The notes beneath the pieces were generated by a model that searched no databases, had not been told where the DNA came from, and saw only the letters and a program-made list of their open reading frames with translations. Both the position numbers and the translations under genes were made by a program. From the NCBI GenBank assembly GCA_045595365.1, contig JAZOAI010000019.1, forward strand, positions 1 to 6,341: 6,341 nucleotides of DNA, in the 5' to 3' direction. This document shows positions 1-6,155 of the stretch, piece by piece. Source of the DNA: SIG480 sp045595365 (GTDB lineage Bacteria > Bacillota > Clostridia > Oscillospirales > JAAYXM01). Every line of letters starts with the position of its first letter. The first letter of the stretch is position 1.

Positions 1-314
1 GTACAAATAAATACAGCGTTTCCGCCGCCCTGGCCGTAACTGATTGTACATCGTGTAACATAGTCATTGATTTTCGTAAAGGTTTGAGTTGTGTTTGTGT
101 TATAACTTGGTTTCGCATCAATATCAAACAAATTCACGCTTCCGACTTTACACGCTACCTTGTGCGGAAGCTCTGAAACATCATCTACTGTTACAGCCGC
201 GCCCGACACCGTTTTCTCAATAATTTTGCTTTCGTCTACCATTGAGGCTTGCCCTGCAGAGTAGACCTTCGGCACGTTCTCCGCTACCGTCACAAGCTTT
301 TCTGCTATACTCAT
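1..314 (-). CDS. Phage virion-surface (tail/baseplate-region) protein, N-terminal part, cut by window edge
   Basis: This reading frame starts at ATG 312-314 and runs off the left edge, so only 104 residues are visible. The start is well supported. A full GGAGGTGA ribosome site at 321-328 lies 6 nt upstream, and the ATG overlaps the stop of the fibre gene as ATGA, which suggests translational coupling. The protein begins MSIAEKLVTVAENVPKVYSAG, the kind of N-terminus seen on short structural proteins encoded next to fibre genes in Firmicutes phages. After about residue 58 it changes to a Thr/Asn- and Gly-rich stretch (NLFDID, then TNTTQTFTK, then GQGGGN) that resembles the start of a beta-rich or carbohydrate-binding domain. 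There is no signal peptide or membrane segment. I infer a role in the tail tip, in host-surface binding, from family memory and from its place after the fibre gene. The exact function is unknown. Confidence 0.75.
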   Translation of the reverse strand, partial: MSIAEKLVTVAENVPKVYSAGQASMVDESKIIEKTVSGAAVTVDDVSELPHKVACKVGSVNLFDIDAKPSYNTNTTQTFTKINDYVTRCTISYGQGGGNAVFIC

Positions 315-883
315 ACTGCATCACCTCCGATAAACAAATTCTGAAGAGCTGTGATGCTATCGAGTGTTGAGGAGATATCCCCCAACATATCGTCGACCTC
401 TTCCTTTGTATATACTGCTATTTGCGCTGCCGTTACTCCATGCGGGTTTTCCCTGTTCTCTGAATGCTCCAAGATGGCTTCGCGTGTAGCATGGCTCACA
501 GGCTTGTCCATATCCGCTGTGTTGTCGACATTTGAAAGCCCCAACTGAGCCTTTGTAACGCTGTGCGGGTTTGCTTTGTTCTCCGAATGCTCCGAAAGCG
601 CCGTTTCTACCGCACGGCTTATGGGCTTATCAATATCCGCTGTGTTGTCAACGTTTGAAAGCCCTAACTGTTCCTTTGTCACCCCGTGAGGATTTTCTTT
701 GTTCTCCGAATGTTTAGAAAGCGCATCGACAAGCGCATTGTGCTTGTCTTTTATTTCGTTGTCGCTTCGCGCGTCAAACACGTCTTTTAACATCTCCGCT
801 GTGTAGCCCTCATCCGACGGGTAATCCGGCAGGCTTTTAACCGCGCTTTCATATGTTTTTATTTTTAAATTTTCTATATCCAT
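311..883 (-). CDS. Short phage tail-fibre repeat protein
   Basis: This 190-residue protein is built around the phage tail-fibre repeat. Residues 54-94 and 95-135 are two full 41-residue units with the signature NPHxVTKxQLGLSNVDNTAD, and residues 136-156 are a third, partial unit. In tail fibres these motifs form trimeric shafts that lead to a receptor-binding tip. The first 53 residues are charged and may attach to the baseplate. The last 30 (from YTKEEVDDML) look helical and end in IGGDAV. No large C-terminal receptor-binding domain is present, so the protein is short for a fibre and may be an adaptor or may work with the next gene. ATG 881-883 is chosen because AAAAGGAG at 892-899 precedes it. 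That ribosome site overlaps the terminase stop codon, and the gap between the genes is 14 nt. The codons for its last residues contain the ribosome site of the downstream gene. Confidence 0.85.
   Translation of the reverse strand: MDIENLKIKTYESAVKSLPDYPSDEGYTAEMLKDVFDARSDNEIKDKHNALVDALSKHSENKENPHGVTKEQLGLSNVDNTADIDKPISRAVETALSEHSENKANPHSVTKAQLGLSNVDNTADMDKPVSHATREAILEHSENRENPHGVTAAQIAVYTKEEVDDMLGDISSTLDSITALQNLFIGGDAV
416..724 (-). repeat. Two and a half tandem 41-codon repeats in the fibre gene
   Basis: Unit 1 is 602-724, unit 2 is 479-601 and partial unit 3 is 416-478. The period is 123 bp, seen in the equally spaced histidines 58, 99 and 140. The DNA of units 1 and 2 is clearly related, and the block coding for LSNVDNTAD is nearly identical in both. 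The repeats therefore arose by duplication and could still change copy number by recombination. Confidence 0.9.
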
Positions 884-897
884 TCTTTTTTCTCCTT

Positions 898-2208
898 TTA
901 TTCAAATTCAAGCAGTTCTTCTACTTGTGTGTCAAAATCCGGTGTGTTTTCATCTTGCACAAGCTTTTGTGCTGCGGGCACCGGGCGCCCCGCAACAAAA
1001 TAGCGTATTGCGTCAGGGGCGTGAGTAAGCTCATGCGGAGAGGTTGCAACATCATTCGGGTTTTGTGAAGAAACCGTAACCGCCGGGAGCGTTCTTATAA
1101 GGTTTATGCAATTAGGAAAAATTCTCAGTGCCGCGCACATCTTCCCCGTTTCGTCAGGATATGGAGAAAGCCACTCTTTGAGATTGTACCATCCCTGCAC
1201 GCGGTCATTTTTTGCAGAAACAAGGCGCACTCCGTTTTCCGCAAATATTTCCGCCGCGCTTTTTCCCGTGTCTTGCCGTCGGTTCCAGAGGTCAGGCGGC
1301 GCAAGGCATGCATAAGTTTTTTCCGTTGTCATGCTCCTTATGCGCTTTGCCGCCTCGGAAATTATAAGCCCGCTCTGATAAATCTCGCGGTAAACATATG
1401 CCCGGCCATACATATCAACCGCAATCCAATATCCCGCAAGCATATCAAGCCCATAGTCCATTACGAAATACCGCCGCCACGAGGCCGGAATCTCAAAAGG
1501 CTCAATAACGTGAACACTGCGCTTCCATTCGGTGAAATACTGCCCATCGAATATATCCCAGTTCCCGTTAAGCAATGCTTCCCTGTCTTTTTTGGAAAGT
1601 CTTTCAAGCCTTTTAATATATCCGGGGTCAGCCTTCATAAGAAAGCTGTTGTCCGTAACCTTTGACGGAATAAAAATTCTTCCGAGATGCTCCGTATCCG
1701 GCTTTCCTATGTCTATGAATCTTGATTTCACCCACGAATGGCCTGTTCCTCCCGGGTTAGTTGAGCTTTTAATCTGCTTGGGGAAGCTGTTCGCTCCTCT
1801 TACGCGCGAAATCAGGTACACATACATCTGCTCAGTGAAATGCGTCAGCTCATCAAAACGGATTACGTCATACTCCGCAGACTGATAGCGGTATACATCA
1901 TTTTCACTGTCGCAGTAACCGAAATCTATAACCGAGCCGTTTTTGAACACCCCCTCGTGTTTTGCCGCTTTGTACGTAAACAAGCTTCTCGGGTAAAGCT
2001 CGAGCGCACACCGCACAAGCGATTTATCAAGCTCAGGGAGTGTTCTTCTGAGAATCAGTTGTTTTGATTTCGGATACTTAAGTGCAAAAATGAGTGCATC
2101 CACAATCTGGCCATATGACTTTCCTCCGCCTGCCGCTCCACCGAAGAGGACCTCTCCCGCTGTTGCGTTTATGAATTTACTCTGCCTGGGTGTAATTTCA
2201 ATTTCCAT
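898..2208 (-). CDS. terL: Phage terminase large subunit (packaging ATPase and nuclease)
   Basis: This is the motor that cuts concatemeric phage DNA and pumps it into an empty capsid. I start it at ATG 2206-2208, preceded by GGAGAAG, which gives 436 residues. The open frame extends to 2286 but would then run deep into the preceding gene. In this numbering the ATPase domain has a Walker A loop GGAAGGGKS at 23-31, a Walker B VIRFDE ending in D119 and E120, and a coupling motif STNPGG from about 149. The C-terminal RNase H-like nuclease domain shows candidate metal ligands D251 (in VMDYG), D306 (in PPDLW) and D399 (in HAPDAIRYF). Its length and motif order fit the Terminase_6 / PBSX-type family and nothing looks broken. 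It overlaps the small-subunit gene by 11 bp. It is followed by a fibre gene 14 nt away, not by the expected portal gene. Confidence 0.95.
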   Translation of the reverse strand: MEIEITPRQSKFINATAGEVLFGGAAGGGKSYGQIVDALIFALKYPKSKQLILRRTLPELDKSLVRCALELYPRSLFTYKAAKHEGVFKNGSVIDFGYCDSENDVYRYQSAEYDVIRFDELTHFTEQMYVYLISRVRGANSFPKQIKSSTNPGGTGHSWVKSRFIDIGKPDTEHLGRIFIPSKVTDNSFLMKADPGYIKRLERLSKKDREALLNGNWDIFDGQYFTEWKRSVHVIEPFEIPASWRRYFVMDYGLDMLAGYWIAVDMYGRAYVYREIYQSGLIISEAAKRIRSMTTEKTYACLAPPDLWNRRQDTGKSAAEIFAENGVRLVSAKNDRVQGWYNLKEWLSPYPDETGKMCAALRIFPNCINLIRTLPAVTVSSQNPNDVATSPHELTHAPDAIRYFVAGRPVPAAQKLVQDENTPDFDTQVEELLEFE

Positions 2209-2473
2209 TTTCTTCTCCGACAACCTTGACAACAACATCATACGGTTGCGCACCATCCGCCTCTGTGTCGTCAAGAAGCTCTTCAATAAAGACAGCCGCC
2301 TTCAGATCCCCCTCAAGGCCCTTCTTGACCTGCGCGAGGGCCAGAGCCTCTATCACGCTCGGCTGTTTGCGTGCAAGCTCTGCGATTCCCGCCTTTTCGA
2401 GGTACTCGGGCGAAAGCTTCTTGCGCACAATTTTAAGAAGCTCGCTCTTTATTGTTTTTTGCTTTTTTGCCAT
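2198..2473 (-). CDS. Probable terminase small subunit (DNA-recognition partner of TerL)
   Basis: This small, charged, mostly helical protein of 91 residues starts at ATG 2471-2473. A near-perfect ribosome site AAAGGAGGTGA at 2478-2488 lies 4 nt upstream, so the longer open frame reaching 2584 is not used. The N-terminus is very basic (MAKKQKTIKSELLKIVRKK), which fits DNA binding. A central segment (ALALAQVKKGLEGDLKAAVF) resembles the GD(L/V)KAxxF helix seen in short phage proteins encoded just before terL. The C-terminus is acidic. I did not recognise a clear helix-turn-helix. The role as small terminase comes mainly from its position, with an 11-bp overlap with terL, together with its size and composition. 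It is the first gene of the phage transcript. Confidence 0.6.
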   Translation of the reverse strand: MAKKQKTIKSELLKIVRKKLSPEYLEKAGIAELARKQPSVIEALALAQVKKGLEGDLKAAVFIEELLDDTEADGAQPYDVVVKVVGEENGN

Positions 2474-2497
2474 ACTCTCACCTCCTTTCACAATAAG

Positions 2498-2529
2498 AAA
2501 GAGCGCACACAAAAATGTGTACGCTCTTT
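2498..2529 (-). other. Stable stem-loop in the leader of the phage transcript
   Basis: Arms 2498-2510 and 2517-2529 can form a 13-bp stem around a 6-nt loop. In the minus-strand RNA every position pairs, with one G-U wobble at 2506/2521. In the plus-strand RNA that position would be a C-A mismatch, so the structure suits the minus transcript. It lies between the promoter at 2541-2549 and the small-terminase ribosome site. No U-run follows it on the minus strand, so it is not a standard terminator. It could protect the mRNA 5' end or bind a regulator. Confidence 0.65.
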
Positions 2530-2535
2530 TCATTA

Positions 2536-2551
2536 TGTGTATTATAACACA
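2536..2551 (-). promoter_or_regulatory. Extended -10 promoter of the phage genes, inside a dyad
   Basis: On the minus strand TGTTATAAT (2541-2549) is a perfect extended -10 element. I see no good -35: CATAAA is the hexamer at 17-bp spacing, in a very A/T-rich stretch. Transcription would start near 2534, about 60 nt before the small-terminase ATG. The -10 hexamer is flanked by mirror arms, TGTGT (2547-2551) and ACACA (2536-2540). This dyad is a possible repressor operator. Confidence 0.6.
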
Positions 2552-2600
2552 GATTTTAATTTTTTTATGACACGTTTGCGACAAATTTTAAAAAAATTTT

Positions 2601-3362
2601 TTATTCCTTTCCCTCAGGGAAAAGCGAAAGGGGGTCAATGTTCTTTCCGCCGCGCGTTACCTCAAGGTGTAGATGTGGAGGCTCCATACATTCGCAGAGC
2701 GCGCTCTGCCCTACAACACCTATTTTATCACCGGCGCGGACTCTGGCTCCTTTTTGCGCAGCGATTTCATCTCCGAGGTTTGCGTATATGCTGCACATCC
2801 CGTCGCCATGATTAATTCTCACTACGTTTCCGAGCATGTTGTCTTTTTCAACAGAGATGACTTCACCGTCTGCAATCGCGCGGACTTCGGCACCGATATC
2901 GCCTTTTATGTCCACGCCCGCATGTATGCGCCAATCCTCCATAGTTTTGCTTTTAACAAGCTCTTCTCCCGAAAACGGCGCGGTTATCGCACCGGCAAGA
3001 GCCATAGTATAAACCGCCTCCTTTTTCTCAGGAGATTTCACTTCTTCCTTCGGCTTTGTGGCCGGAGCTTTTTCCTTTTCTTCTTTTTCAGGCTCGTTCT
3101 CTTTTTCCTGTGATTTTTCAATCTCGGAAGTCTTTATCGTCTCCTCGACGCTCTCCCCCGCATTGTATACAGTCTTGTATTCTGTCGGAAACGGAATTTC
3201 CATAGCGGTTTTCGTTTCAATGCTTTCGCGAACATCCTCCGCCGTATCGCGTGCAAGATACATCACATAACCCGAAATCCCGATTGCAGATATGCACAGG
3301 AAAAGGATTATGTAAAATCCGCTGCGCGCGACTTTACTTAAAAATCCTGAATATTTTCTCAA
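2601..3362 (-). CDS. spoIIQ: Membrane-anchored M23 (LytM) peptidase-like protein, probably SpoIIQ
   Basis: From the TTG at 3360-3362 the protein has 253 residues: a short basic N-terminus, one membrane segment (about 15-37), a Glu/Lys/Pro-rich linker (about 70-116) and a C-terminal LytM domain from about 125. The domain keeps the M23 zinc motifs HxxxD (HAGVD, H147 and D151) and HLH (H230, H232), plus the usual INHGDG histidine (H185), so it may be an active cell-wall endopeptidase. In B. subtilis SpoIIQ the first histidine is lost, while clostridial forms keep it. SpoIIQ is made in the forespore under SigF and docks with SpoIIIAH across the engulfment membranes. The SpoIIQ call rests on this architecture, the segment around ALCE before PPHLHLEV, and a SigF-like promoter. 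A general M23 murein hydrolase is the alternative. TTG is preferred because GGAGGTG at 3371-3377 lies 8 nt upstream, while the in-frame ATG at 3381-3383 has no ribosome site. Confidence 0.85.
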   Translation of the reverse strand: MRKYSGFLSKVARSGFYIILFLCISAIGISGYVMYLARDTAEDVRESIETKTAMEIPFPTEYKTVYNAGESVEETIKTSEIEKSQEKENEPEKEEKEKAPATKPKEEVKSPEKKEAVYTMALAGAITAPFSGEELVKSKTMEDWRIHAGVDIKGDIGAEVRAIADGEVISVEKDNMLGNVVRINHGDGMCSIYANLGDEIAAQKGARVRAGDKIGVVGQSALCECMEPPHLHLEVTRGGKNIDPLSLFPEGKE

Positions 3363-3401
3363 AACAAAAGCACCTCCGAGCATATTTTAGCCCAAAGGTG
3401 C
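3361..3401 (-). terminator. Intrinsic terminator after ychF, overlapping the next gene's ribosome site
   Basis: In the minus-strand RNA, GCACCUUUGGGC (3390-3401) pairs with GCUCGGAGGUGC (3370-3381) over 12 positions, three of them G-U, around an 8-nt loop. UUUUGUUUU follows (3361-3369). It begins 17 nt after the ychF stop. The 3' arm contains the GGAGGTG ribosome site of the M23 gene, and the U-run leads into its TTG start. Readthrough transcripts from ychF would therefore have that ribosome site hidden in the stem. Confidence 0.75.
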
Positions 3402-3412
3402 CGATTATATTC
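3384..3412 (-). promoter_or_regulatory. Candidate SigF-type forespore promoter of the M23 gene
   Basis: On the minus strand GGCTAAAAT (3384-3392) fits the SigF -10 consensus GGNNANANT at every fixed position. GAATA (3408-3412), 15 bp upstream, fits the -35 consensus GYATA at four of five positions. Transcription would start close to 3377, at the ribosome site itself, which is unusually tight and weakens the call. The in-frame ATG at 3381-3383 would then lie upstream of the RNA start, in agreement with the TTG start. Confidence 0.45.
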
Positions 3413-3418
3413 AATTAT

Positions 3419-4513
3419 TTAAACATTAAATCTGAAAAGAATAACATCCCCGTCTTCAACGACATATTCCTTTCCCTCGCTTCGCATAAGCCCTTTATCA
3501 CGCGCAAGGGCAGTCGACCCGCATTCGATAAGGTCTTCATATCGGATAACCTCTGCGCGGATAAAGCCCCTCTCAAAATCCGTATGGATTTTTCCGGCGG
3601 CCTGCGGAGCTTTCGTTCCCTTTGTTATTGTCCACGCGCGCACCTCGGGCGTTCCTGCCGTGAGGTATGAAATGAGGCCGAGAAGCGAGTAGCACACCTG
3701 TATCATCCTGTCAAGGCCGGACTGCTCAAGCCCGAGGTCAGAGAGAAACATCTCGCGTTCAGACTCGTCAAGCTCAAGAATCTCCTCCTCAAGCTTCGCA
3801 CAAATCGGGATAATCTGCGAACCCTCAGCTTCTGAAAATTCTTTTAATCTGAGATAATATTCGTTTTCGTCAATTCCTGAAACGAAATCGTCTTCCGACA
3901 TATTCGCGGCATAAATAACAGGTTTTGCAGTGAGAAGCTCTACAGTTGAAATAATCGCCGCCTCTTCCTCGGTTGCTTCAAAGCTCCTTGCACTTTTCCC
4001 CTCGCCAAGATGCGCTGAAAGCTTTTCTAAAAGCTCGACCTCTGCAAGGAGAGATTTATCCCCCTTTGCAGCCTTGCGCGTTTTGTCAAGCCGACGCTCA
4101 AGCATTTCAATGTCCGACAGAATAAGCTCATAGTTGATTGTATCTACGTCGCGAATGGGGTCAATTCCGCCTTCAACGTGGACTATATTGTCGTCTGCAA
4201 AGCACCTGACAACGTGAACGATGGCATCAACAGCGCGGATGTGTGACAAGAACTTGTTCCCGAGCCCTTCTCCTGATGCCGCACCTTTTACAAGCCCTGC
4301 AATATCGACAAATTCAACTGTCGCATACGTCGTTTTTTCCGTATTATAAAGCTTTGAGAGCGCATCAACCCTCGCATCGGGTACATTAACCATTCCCACA
4401 TTCGGCTCAATCGTACAAAACGGGTAGTTCGCAGCTTCCGCCCCCGCATTTGTTATTGCATTGAAAAGTGTACTCTTCCCGACATTAGGAAGCCCGACAA
4501 TTCCAAGTTTCAT
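3419..4513 (-). CDS. ychF: YchF/OLA1-family redox- and ribosome-linked P-loop NTPase
   Basis: This complete 364-residue protein has the full family length. It shows the P-loop GLPNVGKST at 7-15, the switch region NYPFCTIEPNVG at 29-40, DIAG (G3) at 70-73, the non-canonical NMSE (G4) at 204-207 and CAK (G5) at 238-240. A helical insertion lies between G3 and G4, and a TGS domain fills about 279-364. NMSE instead of NKxD is the known reason why this Obg-related family prefers ATP to GTP. YchF is a cytoplasmic, ribosome-associated protein tied to stress responses. Its start ATG 4511-4513 follows the ceramidase-like gene by 19 bp. The nearest ribosome-like sequence, AAGGGG at 4527-4532, is somewhat far away, so translation may rely on coupling. 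It is a chromosomal housekeeping gene and marks the right part of the window as host DNA. Confidence 0.98.
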   Translation of the reverse strand: MKLGIVGLPNVGKSTLFNAITNAGAEAANYPFCTIEPNVGMVNVPDARVDALSKLYNTEKTTYATVEFVDIAGLVKGAASGEGLGNKFLSHIRAVDAIVHVVRCFADDNIVHVEGGIDPIRDVDTINYELILSDIEMLERRLDKTRKAAKGDKSLLAEVELLEKLSAHLGEGKSARSFEATEEEAAIISTVELLTAKPVIYAANMSEDDFVSGIDENEYYLRLKEFSEAEGSQIIPICAKLEEEILELDESEREMFLSDLGLEQSGLDRMIQVCYSLLGLISYLTAGTPEVRAWTITKGTKAPQAAGKIHTDFERGFIRAEVIRYEDLIECGSTALARDKGLMRSEGKEYVVEDGDVILFRFNV

Positions 4514-4532
4514 AATTCAATCTAACCCCTTT

Positions 4533-5858
4533 TTATTTTGAATAAAGCTTATTTAAAACTTCAATCCCGCCGGAGATGAGCCTCTCTGCCGTTCCTTTCT
4601 TGAGCGAGGAGCCCCGAGCTTCATATCCGCCCTCGTCAAACGCGGACTCAACGGGGAAATATGCTTCGTATCCGTTTGCGCAACAGGACGCAAAAGTCAT
4701 CTTAAACGGTGATGCCGCCTTAACCTCGCGGCCGATGTCGGTAAACGGTTCCCCGGGGAAGCCGACAAGGGCGAAATCTCCGAAGGAAATTCCCGCCACG
4801 TAAAGCTCGCGTGTATCGGGAAGCTCCGAAGTTGCGACAAGGCGCTGCGCCTCGGCAACGAGGGTTGTTCGCATCATATCGTCTGTCGGCCAGATTTCTT
4901 CAACGCGGCCCTCCTGGTAGAGCTTGTAGGTCACTCTCGCTTTTTCAACCTCTTCGGGAGTGCCTTTGTTGTAATAAACAACAACATTGTTCTGGACCAC
5001 GCGCACGGGAACAGACTCGACCTTCTTCGCCATCGCGCGAAGCGCCATGGCAGTCCCTGCGATTGTCCTTCCCATATGGCGGGCGAATTCATACCCTGTG
5101 CGAAGCTCATTCTCAGGAGTATTAACGTTGAAATGGTTTGTGTCTCCCTGTGTGCCGTTTATGTACATACAAAGCGAGTTTTCAACTGCGGCCTCGTATG
5201 TCCTGCGGACAAATCCGGGGAAATCTGCAGAGAATTTGTTCCCGCCGATGACATCGGGATGAACCTGGAAATTGACAAGCGCGATCTCGGGCGCATTCTC
5301 GCGTTTGAAGTATGCAAGCGCAATTCTCTTGTCCGGCTCTCCGAGCGGGTGGTCAATATCAGGATTTAAGAAGCCCGGGTTCGTCTTGACGCTGCCGTCT
5401 TTCATCCTGAATCTGCGGATAAAGGCGATGTCAACAGGAGAATCTGCGGAATTGACATACAGCTCCGCAGGCTTCATGTCGTCAAGCGCGATTTTAGGAA
5501 GCCAGGAAAGCTTTTCAATTATGGTGTTCATCACAGCCTCTGAAAAGCCCTCGCGCTTTAAGGAACATATCGGCCCTGTATGAATATGCGTGCAACTGAC
5601 AAACACGTTTTCATACGGGATGCCGAATTTTTCTTCAATATTCTTTCTTATGGTGTCGCAGGTCTGATAAGGCAGCCCGACAAGGTCTGCGCTTATTATC
5701 ACTGCCGTCATCTCGCCGTCTGACACTGCGAGAGCTGAGGCAAAAAGGGGGTCTAAAATCCCGTCTGCCTCTCTTAAATATTGATAGCCCTGGAGATATG
5801 TCCCCAGAGGCGGAGTAATATCTATTCTTCCGAAGCCTACCTGAAGCTTGTCCATCAT
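4533..5858 (-). CDS. Neutral/alkaline ceramidase-like hydrolase (N-terminal domain only)
   Basis: This 441-residue protein matches the catalytic domain of neutral/alkaline non-lysosomal ceramidases, zinc amidohydrolases. The sequence shows GxGRxDITPPLG at 8-19, the HIHTGP metal motif (H91, H93), a second histidine in FQVHPD (H200), NGTQGDTN at 234-241 around the usual active-site loop, the glutamate of GFPGEPF (E370), and an NGYEAYFP...GGYEA block at 396-414. These match the two His, one Glu and one Tyr expected as zinc ligands. The C-terminal immunoglobulin-like domain of secreted ceramidases is absent, and there is no signal peptide, so the enzyme is probably cytoplasmic. Its substrate need not be ceramide; many short bacterial members are uncharacterised. 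Translation starts at ATG 5856-5858 or 5853-5855, both served by AAGGAG at 5864-5869. It is the first gene of a transcript with ychF. Confidence 0.85.
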   Translation of the reverse strand: MMDKLQVGFGRIDITPPLGTYLQGYQYLREADGILDPLFASALAVSDGEMTAVIISADLVGLPYQTCDTIRKNIEEKFGIPYENVFVSCTHIHTGPICSLKREGFSEAVMNTIIEKLSWLPKIALDDMKPAELYVNSADSPVDIAFIRRFRMKDGSVKTNPGFLNPDIDHPLGEPDKRIALAYFKRENAPEIALVNFQVHPDVIGGNKFSADFPGFVRRTYEAAVENSLCMYINGTQGDTNHFNVNTPENELRTGYEFARHMGRTIAGTAMALRAMAKKVESVPVRVVQNNVVVYYNKGTPEEVEKARVTYKLYQEGRVEEIWPTDDMMRTTLVAEAQRLVATSELPDTRELYVAGISFGDFALVGFPGEPFTDIGREVKAASPFKMTFASCCANGYEAYFPVESAFDEGGYEARGSSLKKGTAERLISGGIEVLNKLYSK

Positions 5859-5892
5859 ATTCTCTCCTTAGAAAACATATTTCATATTATAT

Positions 5893-5921
5893 ATTATAAA
5901 GCTTGCGATTTTCGTTGTCAA
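5893..5921 (-). promoter_or_regulatory. Consensus sigma-A promoter for the ceramidase-like gene and ychF
   Basis: On the minus strand TTGACA (5916-5921) is followed after exactly 17 bp by TATAAT (5893-5898). Both hexamers and the spacing are ideal. The predicted RNA start near 5886 gives a leader of about 28 nt with AAGGAG just before the start codon. This implies strong constitutive expression unless a repressor acts. I saw no clear operator dyad. Confidence 0.9.
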
Positions 5922-5933
5922 CAAATATGCAGT

Positions 5934-5976
5934 AAAAAACAAACCCCACCGCCCTTCAAATGAAGAAACGGTGGAG
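5934..5976 (-). terminator. Intrinsic terminator of a minus-strand gene beyond the right edge
   Basis: In the minus-strand RNA CUCCACCG (5969-5976) pairs with CGGUGGGG (5944-5951) over 8 positions with one G-U. The loop contains a further small hairpin (CTTC/GAAG). UUUGUUUUUU follows at 5934-5943. It separates the promoter at 5893-5921 from upstream transcription. No gene between here and 6341 needs it, so it probably serves a gene outside the window, read through the repeats, or came with the repeat block. Confidence 0.75.
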
Positions 5977-6029
5977 CTTGCTTATCCCATATCGAACGAT
6001 AAGAGGTTTTTTAATTTTTATCCGTCTTC

Positions 6030-6150
6030 CGGAACTACACCCACGGCTTCTCCTTGAGGTATTGGAGCGAAGCGGAATGTCGGCGCGGCAATGAATGACA
6101 GTCCGGGGGACTGTCGGAACCGCGACGAGACCGAGTCGCAACGAGACTGG
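6030..6150. repeat. Probable dispersed intergenic repeat with hairpins
   Basis: This non-coding stretch has a perfect hairpin GACAGTCC-GGG-GGACTGTC at 6097-6115 and a smaller one GCGAC/GTCGC at 6122-6139. The part around 6042-6065, read on the minus strand as if coding, gives YLKEKPWV. I recall this string from spurious proteins translated out of dispersed repeats in clostridial genomes. Short frames here, such as 5956-6249 on the minus strand, lack ribosome sites and recognisable folds and are judged non-coding. The edges of the repeat are approximate. Confidence 0.5.
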
Positions 6151-6155
6151 GGGAT

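Noticed and set aside
2209..2286. Longer N-terminus for the large terminase
   Set aside because: It would overlap the small-terminase gene by nearly 90 bp, while ATG 2206-2208 has a ribosome site and is followed directly by the family-like sequence MEIEITPRQ.
2498..2529. Intrinsic terminator for the M23 gene or for plus-strand transcription
   Set aside because: On the minus strand the stem is followed by CTTATTGTG, not by a U-run. On the plus strand only four T follow, and the stem carries a C-A mismatch.
2474..2584. Longer N-terminus for the small terminase
   Set aside because: It would read through the promoter, leader hairpin and a very strong ribosome site placed for ATG 2471-2473.
2090..2815. 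Plus-strand open frame of 241 codons
   Set aside because: It runs antisense across the small terminase, the leader region and the M23 gene, has no ribosome site and no recognisable domain.
3404..3409. TATAAT just after the ychF stop as a sigma-A promoter for the M23 gene
   Set aside because: No acceptable -35 is present at 16-18 bp, and its RNA would enter the terminator stem. It remains a weaker alternative to the SigF-like site.
5981..6017. Plus-strand terminator (CTTATC/GATAAG followed by T-runs)
   Set aside because: The stem is only 6 bp and A/T-rich, and there is no plus-strand gene to terminate.
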